Assembly (NCBI GenBank): GCA_964572965.1
Contig: CAZNHL010000001.1
Location: 179,099-243,098 of the forward strand
Origin: CAZNHL01 sp964572965
GTDB lineage: Bacteria > Bacteroidota > Bacteroidia > Cytophagales > UBA9547
Length of the DNA stretch: 64,000 nucleotides
Reading direction: 5' to 3'
Shown here: positions 16,883 to 25,078 of the stretch, piece by piece
How positions within the stretch are numbered: position 1 is the stretch's first letter
How the letters are laid out: each line of letters begins with the position of its first letter
The notes under the pieces: generated by a model
The model's database searches: none
What the model was told of the DNA's origin: nothing
What the model saw: only the letters and a program-made list of their open reading frames with translations
Made by a program: the position numbers and the translations under genes

Positions 16883-18193
16883 TCATTTTTTTCTAAAAAC
16901 GACTTTCACCGGCACACCCTCAAAACCCCAATGCTCTCTGATCCTGTTTTCGAGGAATCTTTCATAGGCTTCCTTAATATATTGAGGCAGGTTACAGAAG
17001 AATACAAAAGTCGGGCTCGGCGTTGGCAGTTGGGTAACATACTTTATTTTGATGTACTTCCCTTTCACTCCCGGAGGAGGTGTTTTTTCAATATCCTGCA
17101 ACAGCAGATCGTTCAGCTGAGAAGTCTGGATCTTCATGGTTTTATTCTCAAAAACCTCTTCCACCTTCTCTACAACCTGAAATACTCGTTGCTTTTCAAC
17201 TACAGAAGTAAAAATAATCGGATAATAATCGATAGGTGCTGTCTTTCTCCTGATGGCATTTTCGTATTCCTTGGCAGTATTGCTTTCCTTACCCTGCTTT
17301 AGATCCCACTTGTTTACTACAAGCACAATGCCTTTTTTATTCTTATCAGCGAGTGCAATGATGTTCATATCCTGAGATTCAAGACCATCCTGTGCATCAA
17401 TCATCACCACGCATACGTCTGAGTTTTCAATAGCACGAATAGACCGCATCACAGAATAGAACTCAATATCCTCATGCACTTTGCCTTTTTTACGAATACC
17501 CGCCGTATCTGTAAGAATCAGCTCCTTACCATAAGCTTTGTACAGGGTATCAATAGAATCACGGGTAGTACCTGCAATATCGGTTACAATATTTCTGTCG
17601 GTACCCAGCAAAAGATTTACCAGAGATGACTTTCCAACATTTGGCCTGCCGACAATAGCAACTCTTGGAATCCCTTCATAAGGATCTTCCGGCATTTCAT
17701 TTGTAAAATGTTTGATGGTTTCATCAAGTAATTCACCAGTACCGGAACCGTTCTGAGAAGAAACAGACCAAACTTCGCCTAAACCAAGGGCATAAAAATC
17801 TCCTCCGTAATTAGCCTTATTCGGTGTATCGGCTTTATTGGCAACTACAAAAACCGGTTTTTTAGAACGTCTTAAGTAGGTCGCGAACTCCTTATCCATT
17901 TCATTAATGCCTTCAATGATATCCACCATAAAGTAGATAACCGTTGCTTCATTAATTGCCAGTTTTACCTGCTTACGAATTTCTTCTTCGAATATATCTT
18001 CAGAACCCTCTACATATCCTCCGGTATCAATTACCGAGAAATATTTCCCACACCAGTCAGAGTAACCGTAATTCCTATCACGGGTTACGCCGCTAAAATC
18101 GTCCATGATAGCATCCCTGCGGCCTACCAGGCGATTAAAAAAGGTTGATTTCCCAACATTAGGTCTCCCTACAATGGCTACTACGTTTCCCAC
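16883..18193 (-). CDS. der: Ribosome biogenesis GTPase Der (EngA)
   Basis: This 436-residue GTPase with two tandem G domains is needed for 50S ribosomal subunit maturation. G1 motifs GRPNVGKST (residues about 8-16) and GRPNVGKSS (about 182-190), DTGG and DTAG G3 motifs, and NKAD and NKWD G4 motifs are all present. The C-terminal KH-like domain ends the protein, with the typical GFEGVPVKVVFRKK tail. Length and organisation are standard. A TATCTTTG -7 element lies 20 bp upstream of the ATG. No operon partner is evident. Confidence 0.96.
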   Translation of the reverse strand: MGNVVAIVGRPNVGKSTFFNRLVGRRDAIMDDFSGVTRDRNYGYSDWCGKYFSVIDTGGYVEGSEDIFEEEIRKQVKLAINEATVIYFMVDIIEGINEMDKEFATYLRRSKKPVFVVANKADTPNKANYGGDFYALGLGEVWSVSSQNGSGTGELLDETIKHFTNEMPEDPYEGIPRVAIVGRPNVGKSSLVNLLLGTDRNIVTDIAGTTRDSIDTLYKAYGKELILTDTAGIRKKGKVHEDIEFYSVMRSIRAIENSDVCVVMIDAQDGLESQDMNIIALADKNKKGIVLVVNKWDLKQGKESNTAKEYENAIRRKTAPIDYYPIIFTSVVEKQRVFQVVEKVEEVFENKTMKIQTSQLNDLLLQDIEKTPPPGVKGKYIKIKYVTQLPTPSPTFVFFCNLPQYIKEAYERFLENRIREHWGFEGVPVKVVFRKK

Positions 18194-18213
18194 TTTCTAC
18201 TTATTTTATTTTG

Positions 18214-18221
18214 CAAAGATA
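18214..18221 (-). promoter_or_regulatory. der: Probable -7 promoter element of der
   Basis: TATCTTTG on the minus strand matches TAnnTTTG and is 20 bp before the der ATG, giving a leader of about 14 nt. No TTG is seen at the optimal distance. Confidence 0.45.
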
Positions 18222-18250
18222 GTGATTTTTCGTGAAAGCACTTTGATTCT

Positions 18251-18297
18251 GAGTAGTGAGAAGTGAGGGTTGAGTAATGAGAAGCGGGGATTGAGTG
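18251..18297. repeat. 21-bp imperfect tandem repeat, GAGTAGTGAGAA family
   Basis: Two adjacent 21-bp units (18251-18271 and 18272-18292) agree at most positions and a third begins with GAGTG. A related array occurs at 20607-20640, just upstream of uvrB, which marks this as a dispersed intergenic repeat. Confidence 0.6.
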
Positions 18298-18572
18298 TTA
18301 AAAAGCTTTCCTGAAACAGGGTAATTACTATAAAAAGTACTTGGGGCGTACGGTAAAATTCCAAATTTTGCAGCTCATATTTTTTGAGTAGTGTGTCATA
18401 GTCTTGGGTGCACCATGATCAGAGCGTAATAATGAAAGAGAAGCCAGTGGCCTCCAGATTTTGTGTAGAGTTCCCATAGTATAGTTCAAAGCTGATTTGT
18501 TCAGCAATTTACGGAAGACTCCACATTTATTTTCAGGCACTTAGCTGGTTTCCTGACGATGTAATAAAACGG
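18298..18572. other. Intergenic stretch between uvrB and der, no gene recognised
   Basis: A 70-codon open frame on the minus strand (18328-18540) lies here, but it has no family resemblance, ribosome-binding site or matching neighbour, so it is not annotated. No clear terminator for uvrB was found. Confidence 0.4.
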
Positions 18573-20597
18573 TTATGCTTTACTGTCAATCACCTTTTTA
18601 ATAGCAAACCATTCATCACGATATCTGGCTGCTTCTATGAAGTCAAGGTCTTTTGCAGCCTTTTCCATGAGTTTTTGGGTTTTATCGGCCAGCTTCAGCA
18701 GGTCTTGTTTAGGCATGTAAGCTATAACAGGATCTGCTGCCAGACTAGGTTCTTCATCACCCACATAGTAGTTCTTCGCATCAAATTTACTGTCGGCTAC
18801 TTTGGTCTGATCCATAATAGCTTCTTTAGATTTGATTACGGTCTTAGGTGTAATGCCATGTTCAGCATTGTATTCTTCCTGAATAGCGCGTCTGCGGTTG
18901 GTTTCGTCAATCGCGATCTGCATAGAGCCGGTTATTTTATCGGCATACATAAGTACTTTTCCACGGTCATTACGAGCCGCACGGCCGATGGTCTGGATCA
19001 AAGATCTTACGTCACGCAGGAAACCTTCTTTGTCGGCATCCATAATGGCAACCAGCGACACTTCAGGTAAATCAAGCCCTTCACGTAACAAGTTTACGCC
19101 AACAAGCACATCGAACAATCCAAGACGCAGTTCCCTTAGAATCTCAACCCTGTCCAGTGTTTTAACTTCTGAATGCAGGAAGCGGCATTTGATACCCAGG
19201 TTATCAAAGTAACGGGAAAGCTCTTCAGCCATACGTTTGGTAAGTGTAGTTACCAATACCCGGTCACCCATAGCAATACGCTCACGTATTTCTTCTATGA
19301 GATCATCAATCTGATTCAAGCTAGGCCGTACTTCAATCTTAGGATCAAGCAAGCCTGTTGGACGGATTACCTGTTCAACCACCACCCCGTCACAACGCTC
19401 CAGTTCATACTTAGATGGTGTTGCACTTACATAGATCATTTGGTTGACCATGTCCTCAAACTCATTAAAAGTGAGGGGTCTGTTGTCAAGTGCTGATGGT
19501 AAACGAAAACCGAAATCCACTAAACTGGTCTTACGCGAACGGTCACCACCCCACATAGCTCTGATCTGAGGAACTGTCACGTGACTTTCATCAATCACCA
19601 ATAAGTAATCGTCCGGGAAATAGTCAAGCAGACAGAAAGGGCGCTGGCCTGGTAAACGATTATCAAAATAGCGCGAATAGTTTTCCACTCCTGAGCAGTA
19701 GCCAAGCTCACGCATCATTTCCATGTCATACTCAGTACGCTCTTTGATACGTTTTGCTTCCTCAAACTTCCCTTCGTGTTCAAATATTTTTATCTGTGCC
19801 ATCATGTCATCCTGTATCTGATGAATGGCATGGTGTACAGAATCTTTATCGGTTACGAACAGGTTGGCGGGGAAAATCGAAATCTGTGTATCTTCTGCAA
19901 ATTTTTTCCCGCTTACCGGATCTATGCGGTGAATTGCTTCAATCTCATCTCCAAAGAAATAAAGACGGTAGGCATGTTCACCATAAGCAGGGAAAATATC
20001 TATAGTATCTCCTTTAACTCTGAAGTTTCCGGGATTAAAATCGGCCTCTGTACGGCTATACAAAATGTCTACCAAAGAAAACAGAAACCTGCTTCGGGGA
20101 GTTTCGTCCCCTACCTTAACATTGAGCACACTTTGACGAAACTGCTCAGGATTACCAATACCATAAATACAAGACACAGAAGCCACCACAATAATGTCTC
20201 TGCGACCGGATGCCAGCGCTGCTGTTGCTTTTAATCGCAGTTTCTCAATTTCCTGGTTAATGGAAAGGTCTTTCTCTATGTAAGTACCGGTTGTTGGCAT
20301 GTATGCCTCCGGTTGGTAATAGTCGTAGTAAGAAATAAAATACTCAACAGCATTCTCAGGAAAAAACTGTTTGAATTCACCATATAACTGAGCTGCCAGT
20401 GTTTTATTATGGCTTAAAATAAGTGTTGGTCTATTGGTTTCTGCAATTACATTGGCAATAGTAAAAGTCTTCCCGGATCCGGTTACCCCTAAAAGTATCT
20501 GATCGCGATCTCCTTTATCCATTCCTTCCTTCAACTTTCCGATAGCCGCCGGCTGATCTCCTGTTGGTACGTACTCCGATGTAATTTTGAAATCCAT
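18573..20597 (-). CDS. uvrB: Excinuclease ABC subunit B
   Basis: This 674-residue helicase-like subunit of the UvrABC nucleotide excision repair complex verifies the lesion after UvrA loading and recruits UvrC. It has Walker A GVTGSGKT (residues 37-44), the damage-probing beta-hairpin region YYDYYQPEAYMPTTGTYIE, motif IDESHVTVPQ, helicase motifs GVNLLREGLDLPEV and QTIGRAARN, and a C-terminal UVR motif (LDFIEAARYRDEW) for UvrC contact. The length is normal and the frame is intact. A GAGTAGTGAG repeat array lies immediately upstream of the start and might contain or displace its promoter. Confidence 0.97.
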   Translation of the reverse strand: MDFKITSEYVPTGDQPAAIGKLKEGMDKGDRDQILLGVTGSGKTFTIANVIAETNRPTLILSHNKTLAAQLYGEFKQFFPENAVEYFISYYDYYQPEAYMPTTGTYIEKDLSINQEIEKLRLKATAALASGRRDIIVVASVSCIYGIGNPEQFRQSVLNVKVGDETPRSRFLFSLVDILYSRTEADFNPGNFRVKGDTIDIFPAYGEHAYRLYFFGDEIEAIHRIDPVSGKKFAEDTQISIFPANLFVTDKDSVHHAIHQIQDDMMAQIKIFEHEGKFEEAKRIKERTEYDMEMMRELGYCSGVENYSRYFDNRLPGQRPFCLLDYFPDDYLLVIDESHVTVPQIRAMWGGDRSRKTSLVDFGFRLPSALDNRPLTFNEFEDMVNQMIYVSATPSKYELERCDGVVVEQVIRPTGLLDPKIEVRPSLNQIDDLIEEIRERIAMGDRVLVTTLTKRMAEELSRYFDNLGIKCRFLHSEVKTLDRVEILRELRLGLFDVLVGVNLLREGLDLPEVSLVAIMDADKEGFLRDVRSLIQTIGRAARNDRGKVLMYADKITGSMQIAIDETNRRRAIQEEYNAEHGITPKTVIKSKEAIMDQTKVADSKFDAKNYYVGDEEPSLAADPVIAYMPKQDLLKLADKTQKLMEKAAKDLDFIEAARYRDEWFAIKKVIDSKA

Positions 20598-20606
20598 TTG
20601 TCAGTA

Positions 20607-20640
20607 TGAGTAGTGAGAATTGAGTAGTGAGTAGTGAGAA
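20607..20640. repeat. GAGTAGTGAG-family repeat upstream of uvrB
   Basis: Three overlapping copies of TGAGTAGTGAG are packed in 34 bp, starting 10 bp upstream of the uvrB ATG. The same motif occurs near der at 18251-18297. Confidence 0.55.
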
Positions 20641-20702
20641 TCTTCACTTTCAACCACCAAACTAAATTGATAACGAATAATATGCGCTTATAGCATTATG
20701 CC

Positions 20703-21446
20703 TTAAACGTTCCAGATTTCCCAGGCTTTTTCGGCCTGTAGGTGTAACATTTCCAGGCCGTTTTTGGTTTGCGCTCCCTGTTCTTTTCCTTTTTGCATAA
20801 ACAGGGTTTCTTCCGGATTATACACCAGGTCAAAAAGATAATGCCCGCTTGTCAGTGCTTCATATGGCAAAGTGGGACAAACATCAACTTTGGGATACAT
20901 GCCCAAAGGGGTTGAGTTAATAATTAATGTATATTCCTTCAGAATTTCAGGCGTAATCTGTTCATAGGAAAGAATGCCTTCTTCTGCTTTGCGGGAAACA
21001 TATTTGTAAGAAATCCCTAAATCCCTCAAAGCAGCTTCCGTTGCCTTCGCAGCACCACCTGTACCCAGAATAAGTGCCTTTGATGACTTTAACTTTTCTG
21101 CCGGAACAAAACGCTTCAGAGATTCCATGAAACCATAGTAATCAGAATTGAAACCAATCAAACGGCCATTCTCCATTTTCTTGATCACATTTACAGCTCC
21201 CACATTTTGTGCCGATGAATCCAGACTGTCCAAAAGTGGCATTACTGCTTGTTTGTGCGGTATCGTCACATTTAAACCGCAAAGCTCCGGATTCGCCTGT
21301 AAAACACCTATCAACTGTTGTGCCTGTTCTATTTCGAACAACTCATATTTATGATTGGCAATATGCTCCTTTTCGAATTTTTCTGTAAAATATCTTTTAG
21401 AAAAAGAGTGTGTGAGAGGAAAACCTATAAGACCGTAAAGCTTCAT
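20703..21446 (-). CDS. aroE: Shikimate dehydrogenase
   Basis: This 247-residue enzyme reduces 3-dehydroshikimate to shikimate with NADPH in the chorismate pathway. It has the substrate-binding motif GFPLTHSFSKRYF, the catalytic lysine in NVTIPHK (about residues 60-66), the Rossmann glycine motif LGTGGAAKA, NSTPLGMYP, and the C-terminal NGLEMLHLQAEKAWEIW helix. The length is slightly short of E. coli AroE, as usual in Bacteroidota. It stands alone between uvrB and era on the same strand. Confidence 0.94.
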   Translation of the reverse strand: MKLYGLIGFPLTHSFSKRYFTEKFEKEHIANHKYELFEIEQAQQLIGVLQANPELCGLNVTIPHKQAVMPLLDSLDSSAQNVGAVNVIKKMENGRLIGFNSDYYGFMESLKRFVPAEKLKSSKALILGTGGAAKATEAALRDLGISYKYVSRKAEEGILSYEQITPEILKEYTLIINSTPLGMYPKVDVCPTLPYEALTSGHYLFDLVYNPEETLFMQKGKEQGAQTKNGLEMLHLQAEKAWEIWNV

Positions 21447-21556
21447 CTTAGTGTTAAGGTTTGAATATTGAGTTGTGTATTAATTTTACAAAGTGATTTA
21501 TTTAAACTTGTTGAGATAAAACTTATACCTCAGCACCTATCACCTAAAACTTTTAT

Positions 21557-22450
21557 CTAGTCTTCGTAACCGAAACGTCTTAATGCCAGTGCTTTGCTTC
21601 TCCAATCCGGCTCAACACGAACGTGCGTTTCCAGGTGGACTTTTTTTGCAAAGAATTTTTCCATTTCTTCTCTTGACTGAATACCTACCCTTTTAAGCAT
21701 TTCACCTTTATGTCCGATGATGATCCCTTTCTGACTATCGCGCTCGCAATAGATTTCTGCCTGTATGCGAATAATATCATCCGACTCTTTGAAAGCCATA
21801 ATCACTACTTCAGTACTGTAAGGAATTTCTTTTTTATAGTTAAGCAAAATCTTTTCGCGTACTATTTCAGCTGCGAAAAAACGCTCAGGCCTGTCGGTCA
21901 AAGATTCTTTATCGAAATATGGCGGATGAAAAGGAGTCAGGTCCAGGATGGTTTGAAACACTTTTTCAATATTGGCTTTATGTAATGCTGAAATAGGAAT
22001 AATGGTATTCACATTCAGTTTTTCCTGCCAGTAAGCAATCTTTTCTTTTACCTGTTCTTCGTTTGAAAGGTCAATTTTATTTAAAACCAGAATTTTATGA
22101 GCCTCTGATTTTTCTATTCTCTTATGAAATTCGATATCGTCTTCCGATTCTGTTTCTCCAATTTCTTTTACTAGCAATATAACATCGGCATCCTCCAGAG
22201 AGTAGCTTACAAACTTCATCATAGATTTTTGCAAGGCATACTGTGGCTTGATAACTCCCGGAGTATCAGAATAAACTATCTGAAAATCGTCACCATTCAG
22301 GATTCCCTGAATTCTGTGACGCGTAGTTTGTGCTTTAGAAGTGATGATAGATAAGCGTTCGCCAACCAGCTCATTCATGAGGGTAGATTTGCCTACATTC
22401 GGTTTTCCCACAATAGAGACAAAACCTGCTTTATGTTTGTTATTATCCAA
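21557..22450 (-). CDS. era: GTPase Era
   Basis: This 297-residue essential GTPase binds the 3' end of 16S rRNA during 30S maturation. The G1 motif GKPNVGKSTL (residues about 15-24), DTPG, NKID and a C-terminal KH domain (about 205-297, with GHKGEMLKRVGIQSREEMEKF) are present. The gene is divergent from the initiator tRNA gene. Its start lies 20 bp from a TACCTTTG -7 element on the minus strand, so the two promoters are interleaved. Confidence 0.96.
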   Translation of the reverse strand: MDNNKHKAGFVSIVGKPNVGKSTLMNELVGERLSIITSKAQTTRHRIQGILNGDDFQIVYSDTPGVIKPQYALQKSMMKFVSYSLEDADVILLVKEIGETESEDDIEFHKRIEKSEAHKILVLNKIDLSNEEQVKEKIAYWQEKLNVNTIIPISALHKANIEKVFQTILDLTPFHPPYFDKESLTDRPERFFAAEIVREKILLNYKKEIPYSTEVVIMAFKESDDIIRIQAEIYCERDSQKGIIIGHKGEMLKRVGIQSREEMEKFFAKKVHLETHVRVEPDWRSKALALRRFGYED

Positions 22451-22469
22451 GAGATAGAAATATTTATTG

Positions 22470-22477
22470 CAAAGGTA
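22470..22477 (-). promoter_or_regulatory. era: Probable -7 promoter element of era
   Basis: The minus strand reads TACCTTTG here, matching TAnnTTTG, 20 bp upstream of the era ATG. No TTG is at the optimal distance. It abuts the -33 box of the tRNA promoter on the other strand. Confidence 0.4.
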
Positions 22478-22507
22478 TTGAATTTAAATAAAATTCCGTT
22501 ACCTTTG
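22478..22507 (+). promoter_or_regulatory. Promoter of the initiator tRNA gene
   Basis: TTG (22478-22480), a 19-bp spacer and TACCTTTG (22500-22507) match the Bacteroidota consensus exactly. Transcription should begin near 22514, leaving a leader of about 74 nt before the mature tRNA. Confidence 0.75.
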
Positions 22508-22587
22508 CATTCCCAATTAAGGGAAACGTTTAGAGATCATTTAAAGGTTCGGAGGTTATGACTGAATCTGATCAAAGACGAAAAAAT

Positions 22588-22660
<73 letters not shown>

Positions 22661-22673
22661 CAACCAAAGTATC

Positions 22674-22718
22674 AAGAACCCCTCAGAAAGCACAGAAAAG
22701 GCATTTTGAGGGGTTCTT
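22674..22718 (+). terminator. Island-borne terminator just after the tRNA
   Basis: A 12-bp perfect stem (22674-22685 with 22707-22718) with a 21-nt loop is followed by TTTGTTTTC. It lies 11 bp inside the island and probably ends the tRNA transcript now that the chromosomal terminator has been displaced to 40294. Confidence 0.75.
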
Positions 22719-22727
22719 TGTTTTCTG

Positions 22728-22749
22728 TCCGTACGTAATCCGTACAAAG
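22728..22749 (+). repeat. Candidate integrase arm-type repeats, left end
   Basis: Two copies of TCCGTAC are followed by G or AAAG (22728-22735 and 22739-22749). The string CGTACAAAG recurs near the right end at 40135-40143, followed by GCGTACAG. The spacing from the att cores (about 65-85 and 130-145 bp) fits integrase arm sites. Confidence 0.45.
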
Positions 22750-23488
22750 CCATATTTCATTGTAACACTCTTGTAACCAGAAGAATACAGAGATTATTAC
22801 AAAGAAAATACAGAGAAAGGCGTCACACAAGTATTTGCCACCTGAGGAGTTTTAGAGACGAAGAACTGCCAAATACAATGAATTGGCAAGGGAAATGCCC
22901 CTCCCCTCCCCTCGCGCCCCTCATGCTTACCAGAAAAAGGTGGAGTCCAAGTAATAGACTATAACCTATACAATATGGAATTATATATAATCTTATATAG
23001 ATTACATACCCTACCTGCCTTATAAAGCAAAAAGCATATTTTCTTCAAGATACTGCATGTAGAGAAAGAACTCTTTTAGGGTTTTCTCTTTGCCTATATT
23101 GATGCCTATGCAAAAAGAATATATCATCACTTGAACATTTGACCCTGAAAGTGGGCAAGTTTAAATCACTTGCAAAAATGGTTTGTGAAGAGAAACTCCA
23201 ATAAAGTAATTGTCTTTATTGGAGTTTTGAAATTAGTTTAACAGTACTACGGGAAATTAGTTCAAGAGCAAGTTTTTACAATCGTGTATATTCTCCATTT
23301 ATTATATTAAAAACATGAAATTGAGTTTTTGACGTAATTTTTTGATGACATAACTATAATTACCCCCCCCCCGTTTCTAGCTTGCGAAATCCTATTATAA
23401 TCGAAATATTAATTATAAATTTACATATCACTAGCTATAAGTAAAATACTACCGAAATCGGTTCTTCAAGGTGCGTCTTTTGATTTAA
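22750..23488. other. Non-coding left end of the island
   Basis: No convincing gene occupies these 740 bp. They contain a short inverted repeat (GTATTTG at 22830 with CAAATAC at 22870), a CCCCTCCCCTCCCCTCGCGCCCC tract near 22899-22920 unlike the surrounding AT-rich DNA, a terminator-like hairpin (23193-23227) and a run of ten Cs (23363-23372) about 115 bp before the CBASS operon. No canonical TAnnTTTG promoter was found for that operon. Confidence 0.45.
23193..23227 (+). terminator. Orphan terminator-like hairpin upstream of the CBASS operon
   Basis: A perfect 14-bp stem (23193-23206 with 23214-23227) encloses a 7-nt loop and is followed by a short T-rich stretch. No gene precedes it, so it may isolate the CBASS operon from read-through or end an unrecognised small RNA. 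Confidence 0.5.
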
Positions 23489-25066
23489 ATGCTATGGGAA
23501 ATTCTAAACAATTTTGATATGTCAGATGCAGTTATAGCAAGGCAACAAGGGGATACTTACCAAGCTAAATTTTTTTGGTATAAAGCATGTAAATTGTATT
23601 TGCAGAATAGTAATGCAATAAAAATTGCATGGGAAGTAAATGATAGCCCAGGATTTGATGATGTTTCAATTTATTATGATCCACCGAAATTAGATCTGTC
23701 CCACGGAAAGGAAATATTTGCTGAATATTTTCAGGTAAAATTTCATGTCGATCAAAATCTCGGTTTTAGCTGTGATAGATTAATGGATCCTAGTTTTATA
23801 GGTAATACATCAGAATCATTACTACAAAGATTATACAAAAATTACTTACAAAAACCCGATACTTTCGCAAAATCTCTTTTCATTATTTATAACACATGGA
23901 CAATTGATCATTCTGATGAACTTAAGAATTTAATAGACAACAATGGGGCAATTCGATTAGATAAACTGTTTGACGGAACAACAAGTAGGTCTCTAATGGG
24001 TAAAATCAGAGGGAAATGGAAAAAACACCTATCTGTTGAGTCTGATGATAAACTAAAAGAGATTTTGTCACCTCTTCGCATTGCGCATAGTTCTAAAGGG
24101 TTAGATCATTTAAATGAAAGCTTAAACTTTAGTCTTCAGGCTGTAGGGCTTAACCCCATTGATGAAAGCAAAAGAACTTCACCTTATGTTGAACTTATAC
24201 AGCGATTACATTCAGAAAAACGAAAAGAATTTTCTAAAGATGAGCTGCGGGAAATATTAAAGGCAGAAAGCCTTTTAATAGAAGAATCAACGAAAAAAGA
24301 TGATATTCATATTATTGGATTAAGGAGTTTCAGAAAAGGCGCTGATATAATTGAATTTGAGACAAATGAACATTTGTGTTTGTTACATCATTTCGTAGGG
24401 CGCTTTACAAAAGATGAAAAACTATGGAGCTCAGATATAGTACCAGCCTTAGAAAGTTTTTCTGCACAAGTTGTTAGAAAAAATAAGCCATTACATATTC
24501 ATCTAGATACACATCAAGCAATTGCATTTGCATTTGGATATTATCTAGACACTAAAGTTGGAGTTCAAACTAATGTTATTCAAAAAACGAGTTCAGGAAG
24601 AATTTTATTTTCGACTGATCACAGTTCTAGTGATTACCTAAGTTATAAAGAAAAAGAAAATTGGAGTTATAGTTTTAGTCAAATTCAAGAGGGAGCAAAC
24701 GATACTGTAATTGCATTAAGTGTAACTCATGATATAAATGATGATGTCAAAAGTTATGTTAAATCTAACTTAAAGAATGTTTCTCGCATTATTTCTGCAA
24801 ACATATTAGAAACACCATCTTTTGCATCAATTCGAAATGGCAATCATATAACGCTTGCTGTTCAAGAGTTAGTGAATAATCTTAGGAATGTGAGAAGTAG
24901 TGACGAGAAAAAAGGAAGTATACACTTATTTATAGCAGCACCAAATGCTTTAGTTTTCACTTTAGGCCAACAAATAAAGTCTTTAGGCAAGATCAAATTA
25001 TATGAATATGATCTTGAAAATAGCAAAACGGGTACATATAATTTATCAATAGAATTACCAGTTTAA
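23489..25066 (+). CDS. cap4: CBASS effector Cap4: nuclease domain fused to SAVED domain
   Basis: This 525-residue protein has an N-terminal DUF4297-like PD-(D/E)XK domain with a GDTYQAKFFWYKA helix, candidate acidic residues Asp57/Asp58 and the QVK motif (residues 82-84). Its C-terminal half is a SAVED-type cyclic oligonucleotide sensor, with LHIHLDTHQAIAFAFGYYLD and IHLFIAAPNALVFTLGQQI marking its two Rossmann-like repeats. In characterised Cap4 proteins, binding of the CD-NTase product drives oligomerisation and indiscriminate double-strand DNA cutting, killing the infected cell. It is the first gene of a four-gene operon, 12 bp before the CD-NTase. MSDAV at 23519 is an alternative start. 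Confidence 0.88.
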   Translation: MLWEILNNFDMSDAVIARQQGDTYQAKFFWYKACKLYLQNSNAIKIAWEVNDSPGFDDVSIYYDPPKLDLSHGKEIFAEYFQVKFHVDQNLGFSCDRLMDPSFIGNTSESLLQRLYKNYLQKPDTFAKSLFIIYNTWTIDHSDELKNLIDNNGAIRLDKLFDGTTSRSLMGKIRGKWKKHLSVESDDKLKEILSPLRIAHSSKGLDHLNESLNFSLQAVGLNPIDESKRTSPYVELIQRLHSEKRKEFSKDELREILKAESLLIEESTKKDDIHIIGLRSFRKGADIIEFETNEHLCLLHHFVGRFTKDEKLWSSDIVPALESFSAQVVRKNKPLHIHLDTHQAIAFAFGYYLDTKVGVQTNVIQKTSSGRILFSTDHSSSDYLSYKEKENWSYSFSQIQEGANDTVIALSVTHDINDDVKSYVKSNLKNVSRIISANILETPSFASIRNGNHITLAVQELVNNLRNVRSSDEKKGSIHLFIAAPNALVFTLGQQIKSLGKIKLYEYDLENSKTGTYNLSIELPV

Positions 25067-25078
25067 TATCAGAGTATT

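Noticed and set aside
18328..18540. 70-codon open frame between uvrB and der
   Set aside because: It has no recognised family, poor initiation context, and lies in an intergenic region with repeats. Probably chance.
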